Shown here piece by piece: positions 19,611 to 29,064 of a DNA stretch of 44,203 nt. A program made the position numbers and the translations under genes. The notes under the pieces were generated by a model that ran no database searches, was not told the origin of the DNA, and saw only the letters and a list, made by a program, of their open reading frames with translations. Positions within the stretch are counted from its first letter, which is position 1; each line of letters begins with the position of its first letter. The stretch is taken from contig CADCVF010000022.1 of the NCBI GenBank assembly GCA_902806095.1, forward strand, positions 1 to 44,203. Reading direction: 5' to 3'. This DNA is from an uncultured Rubrobacteraceae bacterium (GTDB lineage Bacteria; Actinomycetota; Rubrobacteria; Rubrobacterales; Rubrobacteraceae).

Positions 19611-21041
19611 ATGACAGGACAGGCATTCATCGCGCTCTTGCCCGAGTTGATCTCTACGGGGTTCCTGATCCTGGTCCTCATGGTAGGCGTGTTCAGCGAT
19701 AGCAACGTAGGGATCTCAGCCAGCCTGGCCGCCATAGGGACGCTGGCCGTGTTCGCGAGCGCCGCCGTTCTGCTTGCTAGCGGCTTCTCGGGAAGCTTCT
19801 TCGGCGACGGCTTCGTGGTCGACGGCTTCGCGCTGTACTTCAAGCTGATAGTAGCAGGGTCGGCCTTCTTCGCCGTGCTCGCAGCGGCCCGCTGGGCGGA
19901 CCAGACCGGTGACGCCCCCGAGTACCTGACGCTCATCCTCTCCGTCGTGCTCGGTTCGACGCTCCTCGTCTCCATGCGGGACCTCTTCGGCATCTTCCTC
20001 GCGATCGAGCTGGCGACGATACCTTCCTACGCGATGGTCGCCTTCGACAGGAGCCGCCGCGAGAGCGCGGAGGGCGGGATGAAGTACCTGATCACCGGCG
20101 TCATCGCCTCCTCCGTACTGCTCTACGGCATCGTTTTGATCTACGGCGTCTCGGGCTCTGCGATGCTCTCGGACGTTGCTGACACGTTCACGGGCACCCT
20201 CACCCCCGTCGCCGTCCTCGGGCTCGTGCTCATGGTCTCGGGCTTCGCCTTCAAGCTCTCGGCGGCCCCCTTCCATTTCTGGACCCCGGACGCCTACCAG
20301 GGTGCCCCTACGAGCGCGGCCGCCTTCCTGTCGGTGGGCCCGAAGGCCGCCACCTTCGCGATCCTCCTGCGAATCCTGCTCGAAGGCATGCCAGGGGCCG
20401 CGCCGACCTGGACTGCCGTTATGGCCTTCCTGGCGATCATAACGATGTTCGTCGGCAACCTCTTCGCCCTCAGACAGCGCAACGTCAGGCGGATGCTCGC
20501 GTACAGTTCGGTAGCCCACTCTGGGTACATTCTGGCCGCCTTCGCGGCGCTCCAGGGAGGCGGGGTCGCGTTCGCCGTGCAGGCGGTCCTGATCTACACG
20601 GCTGCCTACGCCGTTATGAATATGGGCGCCTTCCTCGTCATAGACCTCGTAGGCGAGGACGCCAAGAGCTTCAACGGGCTCGTCAGGACGAACCCAGGCG
20701 TGGCGGCGAGCATGGCCCTGTTCATGGCCGCGCTCGTCGGCATACCCCCGCTCTCGGGATTCTTCGGGAAGCTCTGGATCATCATCGCCGGGGCCCCGAC
20801 GGGCTCTATCCTCGTCTACATCGTCGTCGGCGCGCTCGTCGTCAACACCGTGCTCTCGGTCCCCTACTACTTCGGCATCATCAGGAACATGCTCTTCGAG
20901 GAGCCGACAACGGATACGGTCACGTCTAAAGGAAGCGGCGCCGTCAGGTTCTCCGTCTACGTGCTGGCCGTCCTTACCACCCTGTTCGGCCTGCTCATCA
21001 TCCCTCTCTCCGCGCTGGTCGGAGCCTCGGGCCTGGCGTGA
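19611..21041 (+). CDS. nuoN: NADH-quinone oxidoreductase subunit N
   Basis: The third antiporter-like subunit, 476 residues and strongly hydrophobic. The core reads FAFKLSAAPFHFWTPDAYQGAPTSAAAFLSVGPKAA, with RQRNVRRMLAYSSVAHSGYIL and GIPPLSGFFGKLWI after it. It is last in the operon. No nuoE, nuoF or nuoG is found before, within or after the operon in this window. Confidence 0.95.
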   Translation: MTGQAFIALLPELISTGFLILVLMVGVFSDSNVGISASLAAIGTLAVFASAAVLLASGFSGSFFGDGFVVDGFALYFKLIVAGSAFFAVLAAARWADQTGDAPEYLTLILSVVLGSTLLVSMRDLFGIFLAIELATIPSYAMVAFDRSRRESAEGGMKYLITGVIASSVLLYGIVLIYGVSGSAMLSDVADTFTGTLTPVAVLGLVLMVSGFAFKLSAAPFHFWTPDAYQGAPTSAAAFLSVGPKAATFAILLRILLEGMPGAAPTWTAVMAFLAIITMFVGNLFALRQRNVRRMLAYSSVAHSGYILAAFAALQGGGVAFAVQAVLIYTAAYAVMNMGAFLVIDLVGEDAKSFNGLVRTNPGVAASMALFMAALVGIPPLSGFFGKLWIIIAGAPTGSILVYIVVGALVVNTVLSVPYYFGIIRNMLFEEPTTDTVTSKGSGAVRFSVYVLAVLTTLFGLLIIPLSALVGASGLA

Positions 21042-21065
21042 GGCACATAGATCGCCCGCTTCGTA

Positions 21066-21095
21066 TTGGTCTGAGATCCGTGCCTGGTGTAAGCT
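21066..21095 (+). promoter_or_regulatory. Candidate promoter of the nucleotidyltransferase gene
   Basis: TTGGTC (21066-21071), an 18-base spacer and TAAGCT (21090-21095). The ATG at 21102 lies six bases after the -10 element and lacks a good ribosome binding site, so the transcript may be leaderless. Confidence 0.4.
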
Positions 21096-21101
21096 AGGTT
21101 C

Positions 21102-22205
21102 ATGCAAGCTGTCGTACTGGTTGGTGGTCAGGGGACCCGGCTGCGGCCTGTCACCTACGACATTCCAAAGTCGCTGGTGCCGCTCCGCAACCGTCCTTTT
21201 ATGGGGTACATGCTCGACTTTCTGCGCAGCGGTGGCCTCGATGGCGCGGTGCTCTCTTTGGGGTACCTGCCAGACCCGATCCAGGCCTACCTCCGCGACA
21301 AGCAGGACCTGGGCGGTTTCGCCGTGGATTACGCCGTCGAGAATCAAGCCCTCGGGACGGCCGGCGGCATCAAGAACGCCGAGAAATACCTCGACGGCGA
21401 CACGCTGGTCGTCGTCAACGGCGATGTGCTAACTGGTATGGACCTCGCCAGAACTATAGAGGTGCACAGAGCCTCGGACGCCCTGGCCACGATAGTCCTG
21501 ACGAGCGTAGAGGACCCGACGGCGTACGGCCTCGTCGAGGTCGACCACGAGATGCTGGTGCACCGCTTTATCGAGAAGCCGGCCGCCGACGAGGTGACGA
21601 CGAACCTGGTCAACGCTGGTGTCTACGTGCTCGAGCCCGAGGTCCTCGGTATGATCCCGCCCGACCGCGAGGTCTCCATCGAGCGTGAGATCTTCCCCGA
21701 GCTCCAGGAGAGCGGCAGGCTCAGGGCCAACATCACAAGTTCTTACTGGCGGGATATAGGGACGCCGCGCAGCTACCTGGCAGCCTCCCACGACGTCCTC
21801 TCCGGCGCCGTCGGCGCGCGTGAGGGTTTCGAGTACCTGGACGTCGACCCCTCGGTCGAGCTCGGCAAGAACGTCAGGCTCTTGCCTCCGGTATCGATAG
21901 CCGAAGGGTGCAAGATCTCGTCTCTCGCGACCATAGGCGGGCGTTCATCTCTGGGAAAGGGCAGCGTGGTGGGGGAGGGAGCCGTGGTCGAGGGGAGCAT
22001 CCTCCTCGACGGCGCCGAGGTTGAGGCTGGCGCTATCGTGCGCGGTTCTGTCATAGGTCCGCGTGCCAGGGTCGGCAACAACTCCATCGTGCGTGGCCTC
22101 TCGGTGCTAGGCGCCGGCTGCGTGGTCGGCGAGGGGAACGTCCTCGACCAGGGTATCCGCGTGAACCCCGGCGTCGTAGTCTCGCCCCGCAGTTTGAGGT
22201 TTTAG
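21102..22205 (+). CDS. Sugar-phosphate nucleotidyltransferase (GDP-mannose pyrophosphorylase-like)
   Basis: A 367-residue enzyme that would activate a sugar 1-phosphate with an NTP for cell-wall or capsule glycans. The N-terminal Rossmann domain has the signature VVLVGGQGTRLRPVTYDIPKSLVPLRNRPFM and the second-site VNGDVLTGMD. From about residue 245 a left-handed beta-helix of hexapeptide repeats follows. This two-domain form is typical of mannose-1-phosphate guanylyltransferase-like proteins. The exact sugar and nucleotide cannot be told, and glucose-1-phosphate thymidylyl- or uridylyl-transferase are alternatives. Confidence 0.85.
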   Translation: MQAVVLVGGQGTRLRPVTYDIPKSLVPLRNRPFMGYMLDFLRSGGLDGAVLSLGYLPDPIQAYLRDKQDLGGFAVDYAVENQALGTAGGIKNAEKYLDGDTLVVVNGDVLTGMDLARTIEVHRASDALATIVLTSVEDPTAYGLVEVDHEMLVHRFIEKPAADEVTTNLVNAGVYVLEPEVLGMIPPDREVSIEREIFPELQESGRLRANITSSYWRDIGTPRSYLAASHDVLSGAVGAREGFEYLDVDPSVELGKNVRLLPPVSIAEGCKISSLATIGGRSSLGKGSVVGEGAVVEGSILLDGAEVEAGAIVRGSVIGPRARVGNNSIVRGLSVLGAGCVVGEGNVLDQGIRVNPGVVVSPRSLRF

Positions 22206-22209
22206 AGCA

Positions 22210-22240
22210 GCTTGCACTGGGGTTCAATCCCATTGCAAGC
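22210..22240 (+). terminator. Hairpin after the nucleotidyltransferase gene
   Basis: Five bases after the stop, GCTTGCA (22210-22216) pairs with TGCAAGC (22234-22240). An inner TGGG/CCCA stem closes a small loop, with one C-T mismatch between the two stems. No U-tract follows, so it is a U-less terminator or an end-protecting structure. It runs into the partial repeat CAGCTAGTCAGC. Confidence 0.5.
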
Positions 22241-22260
22241 ATTTCAGCTAGTCAGCTTGT
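22241..22260. repeat. Hairpin repeat tract 4 (partial)
   Basis: Only the edge motif TTTCAGCTAGTCAGC is present, with no stem unit. The same edge motif opens tracts 6, 7 and 9 just after gene ends. Confidence 0.55.
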
Positions 22261-22391
22261 TGGTTTCGCTCGTAGCCGGATGCGCTCTTCGCGGTGGATC
22301 AAGATCTCCTAAGTCGCTCTAGCTTGAGCTCCTAGCCTCGCCGACCGACTACCCTCACAGTGCGACAAGCGGCATGTGGAGGAGTTCTCCG

Positions 22392-23075
22392 GTGTACGAA
22401 CCGTATCTCAGTGCCCTTGCCGACCTTTTCTATCCCGAACGCTGCGTCGGCTGTGAGCGGCGGGCGAGCGACGTACTCTGCCGCACTTGCTTCGACGCTC
22501 TCCCCGGCCTTGGCAGCCCCGCCTGCGGGCGTTGCGGGCTGCCGACCGCCTTCGCGACGTTCGTGTGCGAGGAGTGCAAGAACGTCGACTTCGGTTTCGA
22601 GAGCGCGAAGGCGCCCCTGAAGTACGAGGGTGTCGGCAAGAAGATAGTCCACGCCCTGAAGTACCGAGGCTACAAACGAGTGGTCGAGAGGTTGGCCACG
22701 CCGCTGATGCTTCAGGTCCTCGACGATGGCCGCTTCGACGCCATTGTGCCCGTCCCCCTGCACCGCTTGCGCCTGAGAAAGAGGGGCTTCAACCAGGCCG
22801 AACTGCTCGCCCGTGGCGTCGCCGAGAAGACTAAGGCAACCGTATCGGATACACTAGAAGTCGTGCGCAGCACAAGGGACCAGGTCGAACTCTCGGCGGC
22901 CCAGAGACGGGCCAACGTCGCCGGCGCCTACAAGGCCACAGTACCTCTGCACGGCAGGATACTCCTGATCGACGACGTCTTCACCACAGGAGCGACCATG
23001 AGCGCGTGCGCCGGGACACTAGTCCGCGCAGGAGCGGAAGAAGTCCACGCCCTGAGCCTGTGCAGGACATGTTAG
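22392..23075 (+). CDS. ComF-family phosphoribosyltransferase-like protein
   Basis: A ComF/amidophosphoribosyltransferase-like protein associated with DNA uptake in competent bacteria. An N-terminal zinc-ribbon region holds four CxxC-type pairs (CVGC, CRTC, CGRC, CEEC). The C-terminal part is a type I PRTase with the PRPP motif ILLIDDVFTTGATMSACAGTL, and VPVPLHRLRLRKRGFNQAELLA in the middle is typical of the family. An ATG at 22374 is in frame, but GGAGGAG at 22378-22384 fits GTG 22392, so I use that start (227 residues). Confidence 0.88.
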   Translation: MYEPYLSALADLFYPERCVGCERRASDVLCRTCFDALPGLGSPACGRCGLPTAFATFVCEECKNVDFGFESAKAPLKYEGVGKKIVHALKYRGYKRVVERLATPLMLQVLDDGRFDAIVPVPLHRLRLRKRGFNQAELLARGVAEKTKATVSDTLEVVRSTRDQVELSAAQRRANVAGAYKATVPLHGRILLIDDVFTTGATMSACAGTLVRAGAEEVHALSLCRTC

Positions 23076-23175
23076 CACTTCAGCAAGTCGTCCCAGGGCG
23101 TCACCATAAGCAGGGAACCCAGCTAGTGCCGGCAGCGATACCTGGAGTGCCGCAGGGCAAGGCCATTAGGGGAAA

Positions 23176-23233
23176 GCTGAACTGCTGACAAGCGAGGGCC
23201 GAAGGCCCGATGCGTGCTGAAATGCTGAAATGC
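23176..23233. repeat. Hairpin repeat tract 5
   Basis: Forward orientation: GCTGAACTGCTGACAAGCG, a perfect GGGCCGAAGGCCC hairpin with GAA triloop, and GCGTGCTGAAATGCTGAAATGCT. It ends about 27 bases before the start of the HPF gene and provides an in-frame ATG (23230) that is probably not used. Confidence 0.85.
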
Positions 23234-23259
23234 TCGCGACGACCGAAGGGAGGAGCGAC

Positions 23260-23832
23260 GTGGACATATTCATCAAGGGCCGCAACATCCCGGTGACGGA
23301 GGCGCTCGAGCGCTACGCCTGGGAGAAGGTGGAGCGGGTCGCCAGGTTCTTCGACGACGAGCGCAGCGCCTCGCGGGCCGAGGTAGAGCTCACCCACGAG
23401 CGCAACCGCGCCGTCTCCGAGCCTGAGGTGGCCGAGGCCACTTTATTCATCAACGGATCGGTGCTCAAGGCCAGTGAGGCCTCCGAAGACATGTACGCGT
23501 CAATCGATGGGATGTCGGACAAGCTCGAGCGGCAGGTCAAGCGCTTCAGGGGGCGTCAGATCGACCGCTGGCAAGGCCAGCTCAAGAATACGCCGGACGT
23601 GGCGCCCGAGGTGGCGCAACCCTTCCTAGTCGAGGAAGAAGAGGAGATCGAGGCCCGCATCGTGAGGACCAAGCAGTTCCAGATGAAGCCTATGGGCGCC
23701 GAGGAGGCCGTCCTACAACTAGAGCTGCTCGACCACGACTTCTACGTGTTCACGAGCGCCGATACCGGTGATATAAATGTGGTATACCGGCGTCGTGACG
23801 GAGACTACGGGCTTATAGAGCCTGCTCGTTAG
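23260..23832 (+). CDS. hpf: Ribosome hibernation-promoting factor, long form
   Basis: A long-form HPF (190 residues) that dimerises 70S ribosomes into inactive 100S particles in stationary phase. The N-terminal S30AE domain begins VDIFIKGRNIPVTEALERYAWEKVERV. An acidic linker (VEEEEEIEARIVRTKQF) leads to the C-terminal dimerisation domain (KPMGAEEAVLQLELLDHDFYVFTSADTGDINVVYRRRDGDYGLIEP). The open frame reaches ATG 23230 within a repeat, but GGGAGGAG at 23248-23254 fits GTG 23260, which is also the normal family start. Confidence 0.95.
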   Translation: MDIFIKGRNIPVTEALERYAWEKVERVARFFDDERSASRAEVELTHERNRAVSEPEVAEATLFINGSVLKASEASEDMYASIDGMSDKLERQVKRFRGRQIDRWQGQLKNTPDVAPEVAQPFLVEEEEEIEARIVRTKQFQMKPMGAEEAVLQLELLDHDFYVFTSADTGDINVVYRRRDGDYGLIEPAR

Positions 23833-23865
23833 TCCCCTGCGACCACTACTACGAGGTAGCTTGTC

Positions 23866-26451
23866 TTGGCGAACTTGTTGACGAAGATATTGAGGATGGG
23901 CGAGGGCCGCAAGGTCAAGGTCCTCCAGAATCGCGTGGAGACGGTCTCGGCGTTGGAGCCCGAGATAGAGAAGCTCTCCGACTCCCAGCTACGGGAGAAG
24001 ACGGACGAGTTTCGCGAGAGGCTCGCAGCGGGGGAGACCATCGACGAATTGCTGCCCGAGGCCTTCGCCGTGGTGCGGGAAGTCTCGAAGCGTACACTTG
24101 GAATGCGCCCCTTCGACGTGCAGATCATGGGCGGCATCGTCTTGCACGAAGGGAAGATCGCGGAGATGAAGACGGGCGAGGGCAAGACGCTCGCCGCGAC
24201 CATGCCCGTGTATCTAAATGCCCTCGAGGGCAAGGGCGTCCACGTCGTCACCGTCAACGACTACCTTGCCCGTCGCGACGCGACCTGGATGGGTGAGATC
24301 TACGATTTCCTTGGCCTCGAGGTTGGCCTCGTCCAGGAGAGCATGAACTTCGAAGAGCGCAAGATCGCCTACCACTCCGACATAACCTACGGCACGAACG
24401 CGCAGTTCGGCTTCGACTACCTGAGAGACAATATAGCGACCTCGACCGACCAGCTCGTGCAGCGCGAGCTGAACTTCGGGATAGTGGACGAGGTCGACTC
24501 CATCCTGGTCGACGAGGCGCGCACCCCGCTCATCATCTCGGGTATGCCCGAGACCGCAGCTGACGTCTACTACCGCTTCGCCGCCATAGTTCCGCGCCTG
24601 AAAAGCGGCGAGGACTACGAGGTGGATGAGAAAAAGCAGCAGGTAGCCCCTACCGAAAGCGGTGTCGAGAAGGTCGAGAATGCTCTCGGCATAGAGAACC
24701 TCTACGACGACGTCAACACCAACCTCGTCAACCACCTCAACCAGGCGCTGAGGGCGCAGACGCTCTTCCACAAAGACGACGAGTACATCGTCACCGACGG
24801 GCAAGTCTACATCGTCGACGAGTTCACGGGGCGCGTGCTCGAGGGCAGGCGTTACTCCGAGGGGCTCCACCAGGCAATCGAGGCCAAAGAAGGCGTCGAG
24901 ATCAAGGAAGAGAACCAGACCGTCGCAACCATCACCATCCAGAACTTCTTCAGGATGTACGATAAGCTCTCCGGCATGACGGGTACGGCGGCGACCGAGG
25001 CCGACGAGTTCATGCACACCTACAACATGGAAGTCGTCTCCATCCCGACGCACGAGGATATGATCAGGGACGACAAAGACGACCTGGTCTACAAGACCGA
25101 GAAGTCCAAGCACAAAGCCGTCGTCGAGGATATCGTCGAGCGAAACAAACAGGGTCAACCCGTGCTCGTCGGCACGGTCTCCGTGGACGTCTCGGAGCGC
25201 CTCTCGGCGCTGCTAAATCGGCGTGGGATCGCGCACAACGTCCTGAACGCCAAGCAGCACGAGCGGGAGGCGGAGATCATCGCCGAGGCCGGCGAGCGGG
25301 GCGCCGTGACGATAGCGACGAACATGGCAGGCCGTGGTACCGACATCAAGCTCGGCGAGGGAGTAGCCGAGCTCGGGGGGCTCTACGTCCTCGGCACCGA
25401 GCGTCACGAGGCCCGCCGCATAGACAACCAGCTGAGGGGCCGCTCTGGGAGGCAGGGGGACCAGGGCGAGTCGAGGTTCTACCTGTCCTTCGAGGACGAG
25501 CTCTTGAGGCTCTTCGGCGGCCAGCGGATGCAGGGGGTCATCGAGCGCATCGGGCTGGAGGAGGACGTGCCGATCGAGGCGGGTATGATCTCCAACTCGG
25601 TGCGGCGCGCCCAGGAGCAGGTCGAGAGCCGCAACTTCCAGATGCGCAAACGCATTCTCGAGTACGACGACGTCCTAAACAAACAGCGCGAGGTGATCTA
25701 CGCGATAAGGCGCGACATCCTTATGGGCGAGGACGTCGACACGAAGTCCTACGTGGACGATGTGCTCACAGAAGTAGTCTCTGAGTACGTCTCCGAGAAT
25801 GTCTACCCCGAGGACTGGGACCTGGACGCCCTCACGACCGAAGTGAATCGCTACTACCCGAGCACTATCGACTTCGAGTCAATCGACGTCGAGGGGTTGA
25901 CGGCCGCCGATGTCCTCTCGATGGTTCTCGAAGATGCTGAGGAGATCCTCGAGGAGCGCAAGGCCGAGTGGGACGAGAGGACCGCAGAGCTAGAGAGGCG
26001 CGGGCTCGCGCGCGGTGACGGGGTTGCCACTTTCGAAGAGGCCGAGCGCCGGACACTGCTCTCGGTGGTCGATTCCCGCTGGCGGGAGCACCTCTACGAG
26101 ATGGACTATTTGCGCGAGGGAATCGGCTGGCGCGGCCTCTCCCAGCGCGACCCGCTGGTCGAGTACAAGCGGGAGGGTTTCGACATCTTCCAGGAGATGG
26201 AGCGGGGCCTGAAGGCTGACTATGTCACCTACATCTACCGCGTGGAGAATATCAAGGTGCGCGAGGAGGAGATGCAGCAGCTCTCCTACAGCGGCGGCGA
26301 AGAGCCGAACCAGCCTCAGAAGAGTCCGCACAAGGCCGCGGCCAAGATCGGGCGTAACGAGCCCTGTCCGTGCGGCAGCGGCAAGAAGTACAAGAAGTGT
26401 CACGGGCAGCCTGGCGCGCCGCCGCTCGCGCCAGAAGCCCAGGCAGGTTAG
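23866..26451 (+). CDS. secA: Preprotein translocase ATPase SecA
   Basis: The motor of the Sec pathway, 861 residues. Walker [10 protein letters not shown] (101-109), [21 protein letters not shown], the preprotein cross-linking region, [12 protein letters not shown] and [20 protein letters not shown] are all present. The tail has the zinc-binding element Cys834-x-Cys836 and Cys845-His846, used for SecB or ribosome contact. Start TTG 23866 has GAGG nine bases upstream. It is 33 bases after hpf and overlaps prfB. Confidence 0.97.
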   Translation: MANLLTKILRMGEGRKVKVLQNRVETVSALEPEIEKLSDSQLREKTDEFRERLAAGETIDELLPEAFAVVREVSKRTLGMRPFDVQIMGGIVLHEGKIAEMKTGEGKTLAATMPVYLNALEGKGVHVVTVNDYLARRDATWMGEIYDFLGLEVGLVQESMNFEERKIAYHSDITYGTNAQFGFDYLRDNIATSTDQLVQRELNFGIVDEVDSILVDEARTPLIISGMPETAADVYYRFAAIVPRLKSGEDYEVDEKKQQVAPTESGVEKVENALGIENLYDDVNTNLVNHLNQALRAQTLFHKDDEYIVTDGQVYIVDEFTGRVLEGRRYSEGLHQAIEAKEGVEIKEENQTVATITIQNFFRMYDKLSGMTGTAATEADEFMHTYNMEVVSIPTHEDMIRDDKDDLVYKTEKSKHKAVVEDIVERNKQGQPVLVGTVSVDVSERLSALLNRRGIAHNVLNAKQHEREAEIIAEAGERGAVTIATNMAGRGTDIKLGEGVAELGGLYVLGTERHEARRIDNQLRGRSGRQGDQGESRFYLSFEDELLRLFGGQRMQGVIERIGLEEDVPIEAGMISNSVRRAQEQVESRNFQMRKRILEYDDVLNKQREVIYAIRRDILMGEDVDTKSYVDDVLTEVVSEYVSENVYPEDWDLDALTTEVNRYYPSTIDFESIDVEGLTAADVLSMVLEDAEEILEERKAEWDERTAELERRGLARGDGVATFEEAERRTLLSVVDSRWREHLYEMDYLREGIGWRGLSQRDPLVEYKREGFDIFQEMERGLKADYVTYIYRVENIKVREEEMQQLSYSGGEEPNQPQKSPHKAAAKIGRNEPCPCGSGKKYKKCHGQPGAPPLAPEAQAG

Positions 26452-27542
26452 TGACGGAGCTCAAGGACAAAACCTCCGAACTCGAAGGGCGCCTCGCGGA
26501 ACTCGAGGCGTTCTTCGACGTGGAACGGTTGCGCACGGAGGCCGAAGAACTCGGCGAAGATATGAGCCGCCCTGGTTTCTGGGACGACCCCGAAGCGGCC
26601 AGGGTGGTATCAGCACGCTTCTCGCGGGTGCAGGGCAGGATCGAACTCCTCGACACGTTGAGGGAGCGCCTCTCGGATTCGGGGGAACTCCTCGAGCTCG
26701 CCGAGGAGGACGATGACCTTATCCCGGAGGTCGATGAGGAGCTGCGGCGGGTCGAGCGGGTGCTCGAAGAGCAAGAGGTAGCCAGGCTGTTCGCCGGCGA
26801 CTATGACGAGGGCGACGCCATACTCACCATAAACTCGGGCGCGGGAGGGGTAGATTCGCAGGACTGGGCCGAGATGCTTGCGCGCATGTACCGACGCTGG
26901 GCCGAGCGGCGAGGCTTCGGGCTCGAGATTATCGAGTACACCGAGGGCGAAGAGGCAGGCATAAAGAGCGCCACCTTCACCATCTCCGGGGAGTATGCCT
27001 TCGGGCTCTCCTCAGCCGAGCGCGGCGTGCATCGTCTCGTCAGGATCAGCCCTTTCGACGCCGGCGCAAGGAGGCACACCAGCTTCGCCTCCGTCGCCGT
27101 CGCACCCGTAGTCGACGAGGCCGTCGAGGTCGAGATCGACGAGAAAGACCTCAAGGTAGATACCTACAGAGCCTCGGGGGCCGGCGGCCAACACGTCAAC
27201 AAGACCGACTCGGCGGTCAGGATCACGCACCTCCCGACTGGCATCGTGGCCCAGTGCCAGAACGAGCGCAGCCAGCACCAGAATCGTGAGGTGGCCATGC
27301 GGGTCTTGCGGGCGCGGCTCTTCGAGCTACAGCGCGAGAAGCGGGAGCAGGAGATCGCCGCGCAGAGCGGGGAGAAGGCCGAGATCGAGTGGGGTTCGCA
27401 GATCCGGTCCTACGTACTCCACCCCTACAAGCTCGTAAAAGACCACCGCACCGGCGAAGAGACGGCGAACGTGGACAGGGTGCTCGACGGCGACCTCGAT
27501 GCGTTCGTCTACGCTTACCTGAAAAACAGAACCGCGGCCTAG
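26451..27542 (+). CDS. prfB: Peptide chain release factor 2
   Basis: Release factor for UGA and UAA, 363 residues. The RF2 discriminator SPF (200-202) and the catalytic GGQ (245-247) are visible. It starts at GTG 26451, sharing a base with the secA stop. No in-frame UGA is present near codon 25, so the programmed +1 frameshift that controls RF2 in many bacteria is absent here. Confidence 0.96.
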   Translation: MTELKDKTSELEGRLAELEAFFDVERLRTEAEELGEDMSRPGFWDDPEAARVVSARFSRVQGRIELLDTLRERLSDSGELLELAEEDDDLIPEVDEELRRVERVLEEQEVARLFAGDYDEGDAILTINSGAGGVDSQDWAEMLARMYRRWAERRGFGLEIIEYTEGEEAGIKSATFTISGEYAFGLSSAERGVHRLVRISPFDAGARRHTSFASVAVAPVVDEAVEVEIDEKDLKVDTYRASGAGGQHVNKTDSAVRITHLPTGIVAQCQNERSQHQNREVAMRVLRARLFELQREKREQEIAAQSGEKAEIEWGSQIRSYVLHPYKLVKDHRTGEETANVDRVLDGDLDAFVYAYLKNRTAA

Positions 27543-27546
27543 CGCC

Positions 27547-28269
27547 ATGCGGAGTGTCATCGCGGCCGTACTCGTGCCCGCCGTCGTCATCTTCCTGATC
27601 GGGCCCTACACGTTCTTGCCTTCGCTGCTCGAGTACGCTGTCGCCCGTGACGTCAAGTCCCGTCTCGGGGCCGAAGAGCAACCCGATGTAGAGCTGAAGA
27701 GCGACCCCCCCTTGAGGATGCTTGCGGGTGAGTTCTCGGGCGGCCGCATCGTCATGAAGAATACAGAGCTTGGCAACGTAACGGCAAAGAAGACCCGCAT
27801 CGACCTCGAGCCCTTCGACGTAAACGTCTGGGCCACTATGAGAGAGGGCCGCGTGGTGGATAGGGAGCCTCTATCGGGAGATCTCCGCGTCGACGTGACC
27901 GAGGCTGAGGTCTCGCGCCTCGTGAAGGCGGGATCCGAGATACCCATCATGGGCGTGGACGTGCAGGATGACGGGGTGCTCGTCCGCACGGAGGTCTCGG
28001 CGCTCGGCACGCGCTTCCCGGTCTCCGTAGAAGGGGATCCGATCTTGCGCGACGGAAGGCTTGTCTTCGAGCCGCAAGGACTTACGGCGGCTGGGATTGA
28101 GGTGCCCGATGATCTCGCAGCAAAGCTGCTCGCCGGCACGGCCTTCGAGTACCCGCTCGACCGCCTTCCCTACCAGACCAAAATGACAGGCGTCGAGGCC
28201 GAGGACGGGTGGATCACACTCAGCGGTAAGGTGCCGAGCATACCGCTCGGCGCGTACCCCGGCGGTTGA
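27547..28269 (+). CDS. DUF2993 (LmeA-like) envelope protein
   Basis: A 240-residue protein with one N-terminal hydrophobic segment (about residues 4-28, signal anchor). A beta-rich extracytoplasmic region follows, ending LPYQTKMTGVEAEDGWITLSGKV. This pattern is typical of the actinobacterial DUF2993 family, which includes LmeA, a phospholipid-binding protein linked to mannan maturation in mycobacteria. A lipid-binding envelope role is likely, but the exact job is unknown. It starts four bases after prfB. Confidence 0.8.
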   Translation: MRSVIAAVLVPAVVIFLIGPYTFLPSLLEYAVARDVKSRLGAEEQPDVELKSDPPLRMLAGEFSGGRIVMKNTELGNVTAKKTRIDLEPFDVNVWATMREGRVVDREPLSGDLRVDVTEAEVSRLVKAGSEIPIMGVDVQDDGVLVRTEVSALGTRFPVSVEGDPILRDGRLVFEPQGLTAAGIEVPDDLAAKLLAGTAFEYPLDRLPYQTKMTGVEAEDGWITLSGKVPSIPLGAYPGG

Positions 28270-28377
28270 TAACGCCTGCGGTTGTTGTTATCGTCTCCGA
28301 TGGCCGGGTCCCTGGAGGGGGACTTCGAATCAAACTCGGAGGTTAGCGACGGCCGGCAAACCACGCGTGGAGACGTA

Positions 28378-29064
28378 ATGATCCGATTCGACAACGTCAC
28401 CAAGGTATACGGTAACGACACCGTTGCCCTCGAGCGGGTGAACCTCGGAATAGATTCTGGTGAGTTCGTGTTCCTGGTAGGGGCGAGCGGTTCGGGCAAG
28501 TCGACCATAGTTCGCCTGATCCTCAAAGAGATGGAACCCTCGGCGGGGTCCATCTACGTGAACGGTACCAGGCTCTCGTCCGTGCCGCGGCGTAGGATCC
28601 CGCGCCTGCGCCGGGATATCGGGTGCGTCTTTCAGGACTTCAAGCTGCTTCCGAACAAGACCGTAGCCGAGAACGTTGCTTACGCGATGGAGGTCACGGG
28701 CCAGAAGCGGCGTACGATCCGTACGAAGGTGCCCCAGATACTCGACCTCGTAGGCCTCTCGGGGAAGATGGAGAAGTTCCCCGATATGCTCTCAGGCGGC
28801 GAGCAGCAGCGCGTCTCCATAGCCAGGGCCTTCGTGTCGCAGCCGCCCATACTCGTCGCCGACGAGCCGACGGGCAACCTCGACCCCACGACCAGCGTCG
28901 GCATCATGCAGCTCTTGCACAGGATCAACCGCACAGGCACCACGGTCCTGGTCGCGACCCACGACAGGGAGATGGTCGACGTGATGCGCAAGCGGGTGGT
29001 CGCCCTCGAGGAGGGGCGTCTGGTCCGTGATAAGGTGAAGGGGGCCTACGCCGATGAGGTTTAA
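28378..29064 (+). CDS. ftsE: Cell division ATP-binding protein FtsE
   Basis: The ATPase of the FtsEX complex that controls peptidoglycan hydrolases at the septum. Walker [10 protein letters not shown] (35-43), the FtsE-type [18 protein letters not shown], the ABC signature LSGGEQQR (138-145) and Walker [13 protein letters not shown] are present. The frame is open further upstream, but ATG 28378 has GGAG at 28368-28371 and gives the normal length (228 residues). It overlaps ftsX by 11 bases. Confidence 0.96.
   Translation: MIRFDNVTKVYGNDTVALERVNLGIDSGEFVFLVGASGSGKSTIVRLILKEMEPSAGSIYVNGTRLSSVPRRRIPRLRRDIGCVFQDFKLLPNKTVAENVAYAMEVTGQKRRTIRTKVPQILDLVGLSGKMEKFPDMLSGGEQQRVSIARAFVSQPPILVADEPTGNLDPTTSVGIMQLLHRINRTGTTVLVATHDREMVDVMRKRVVALEEGRLVRDKVKGAYADEV

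Noticed and set aside
22217-22240. T-arm-like sequence GGGGTTCAATCCC suggesting a tRNA fragment
   Set aside because: The loop fits TTCRANY but the five-pair T-stem does not form, and no other tRNA arm is present. It is better explained as a gene-end hairpin.
26451-26540. Programmed frameshift in prfB
   Set aside because: The frame is continuous with no in-frame UGA near codon 25.
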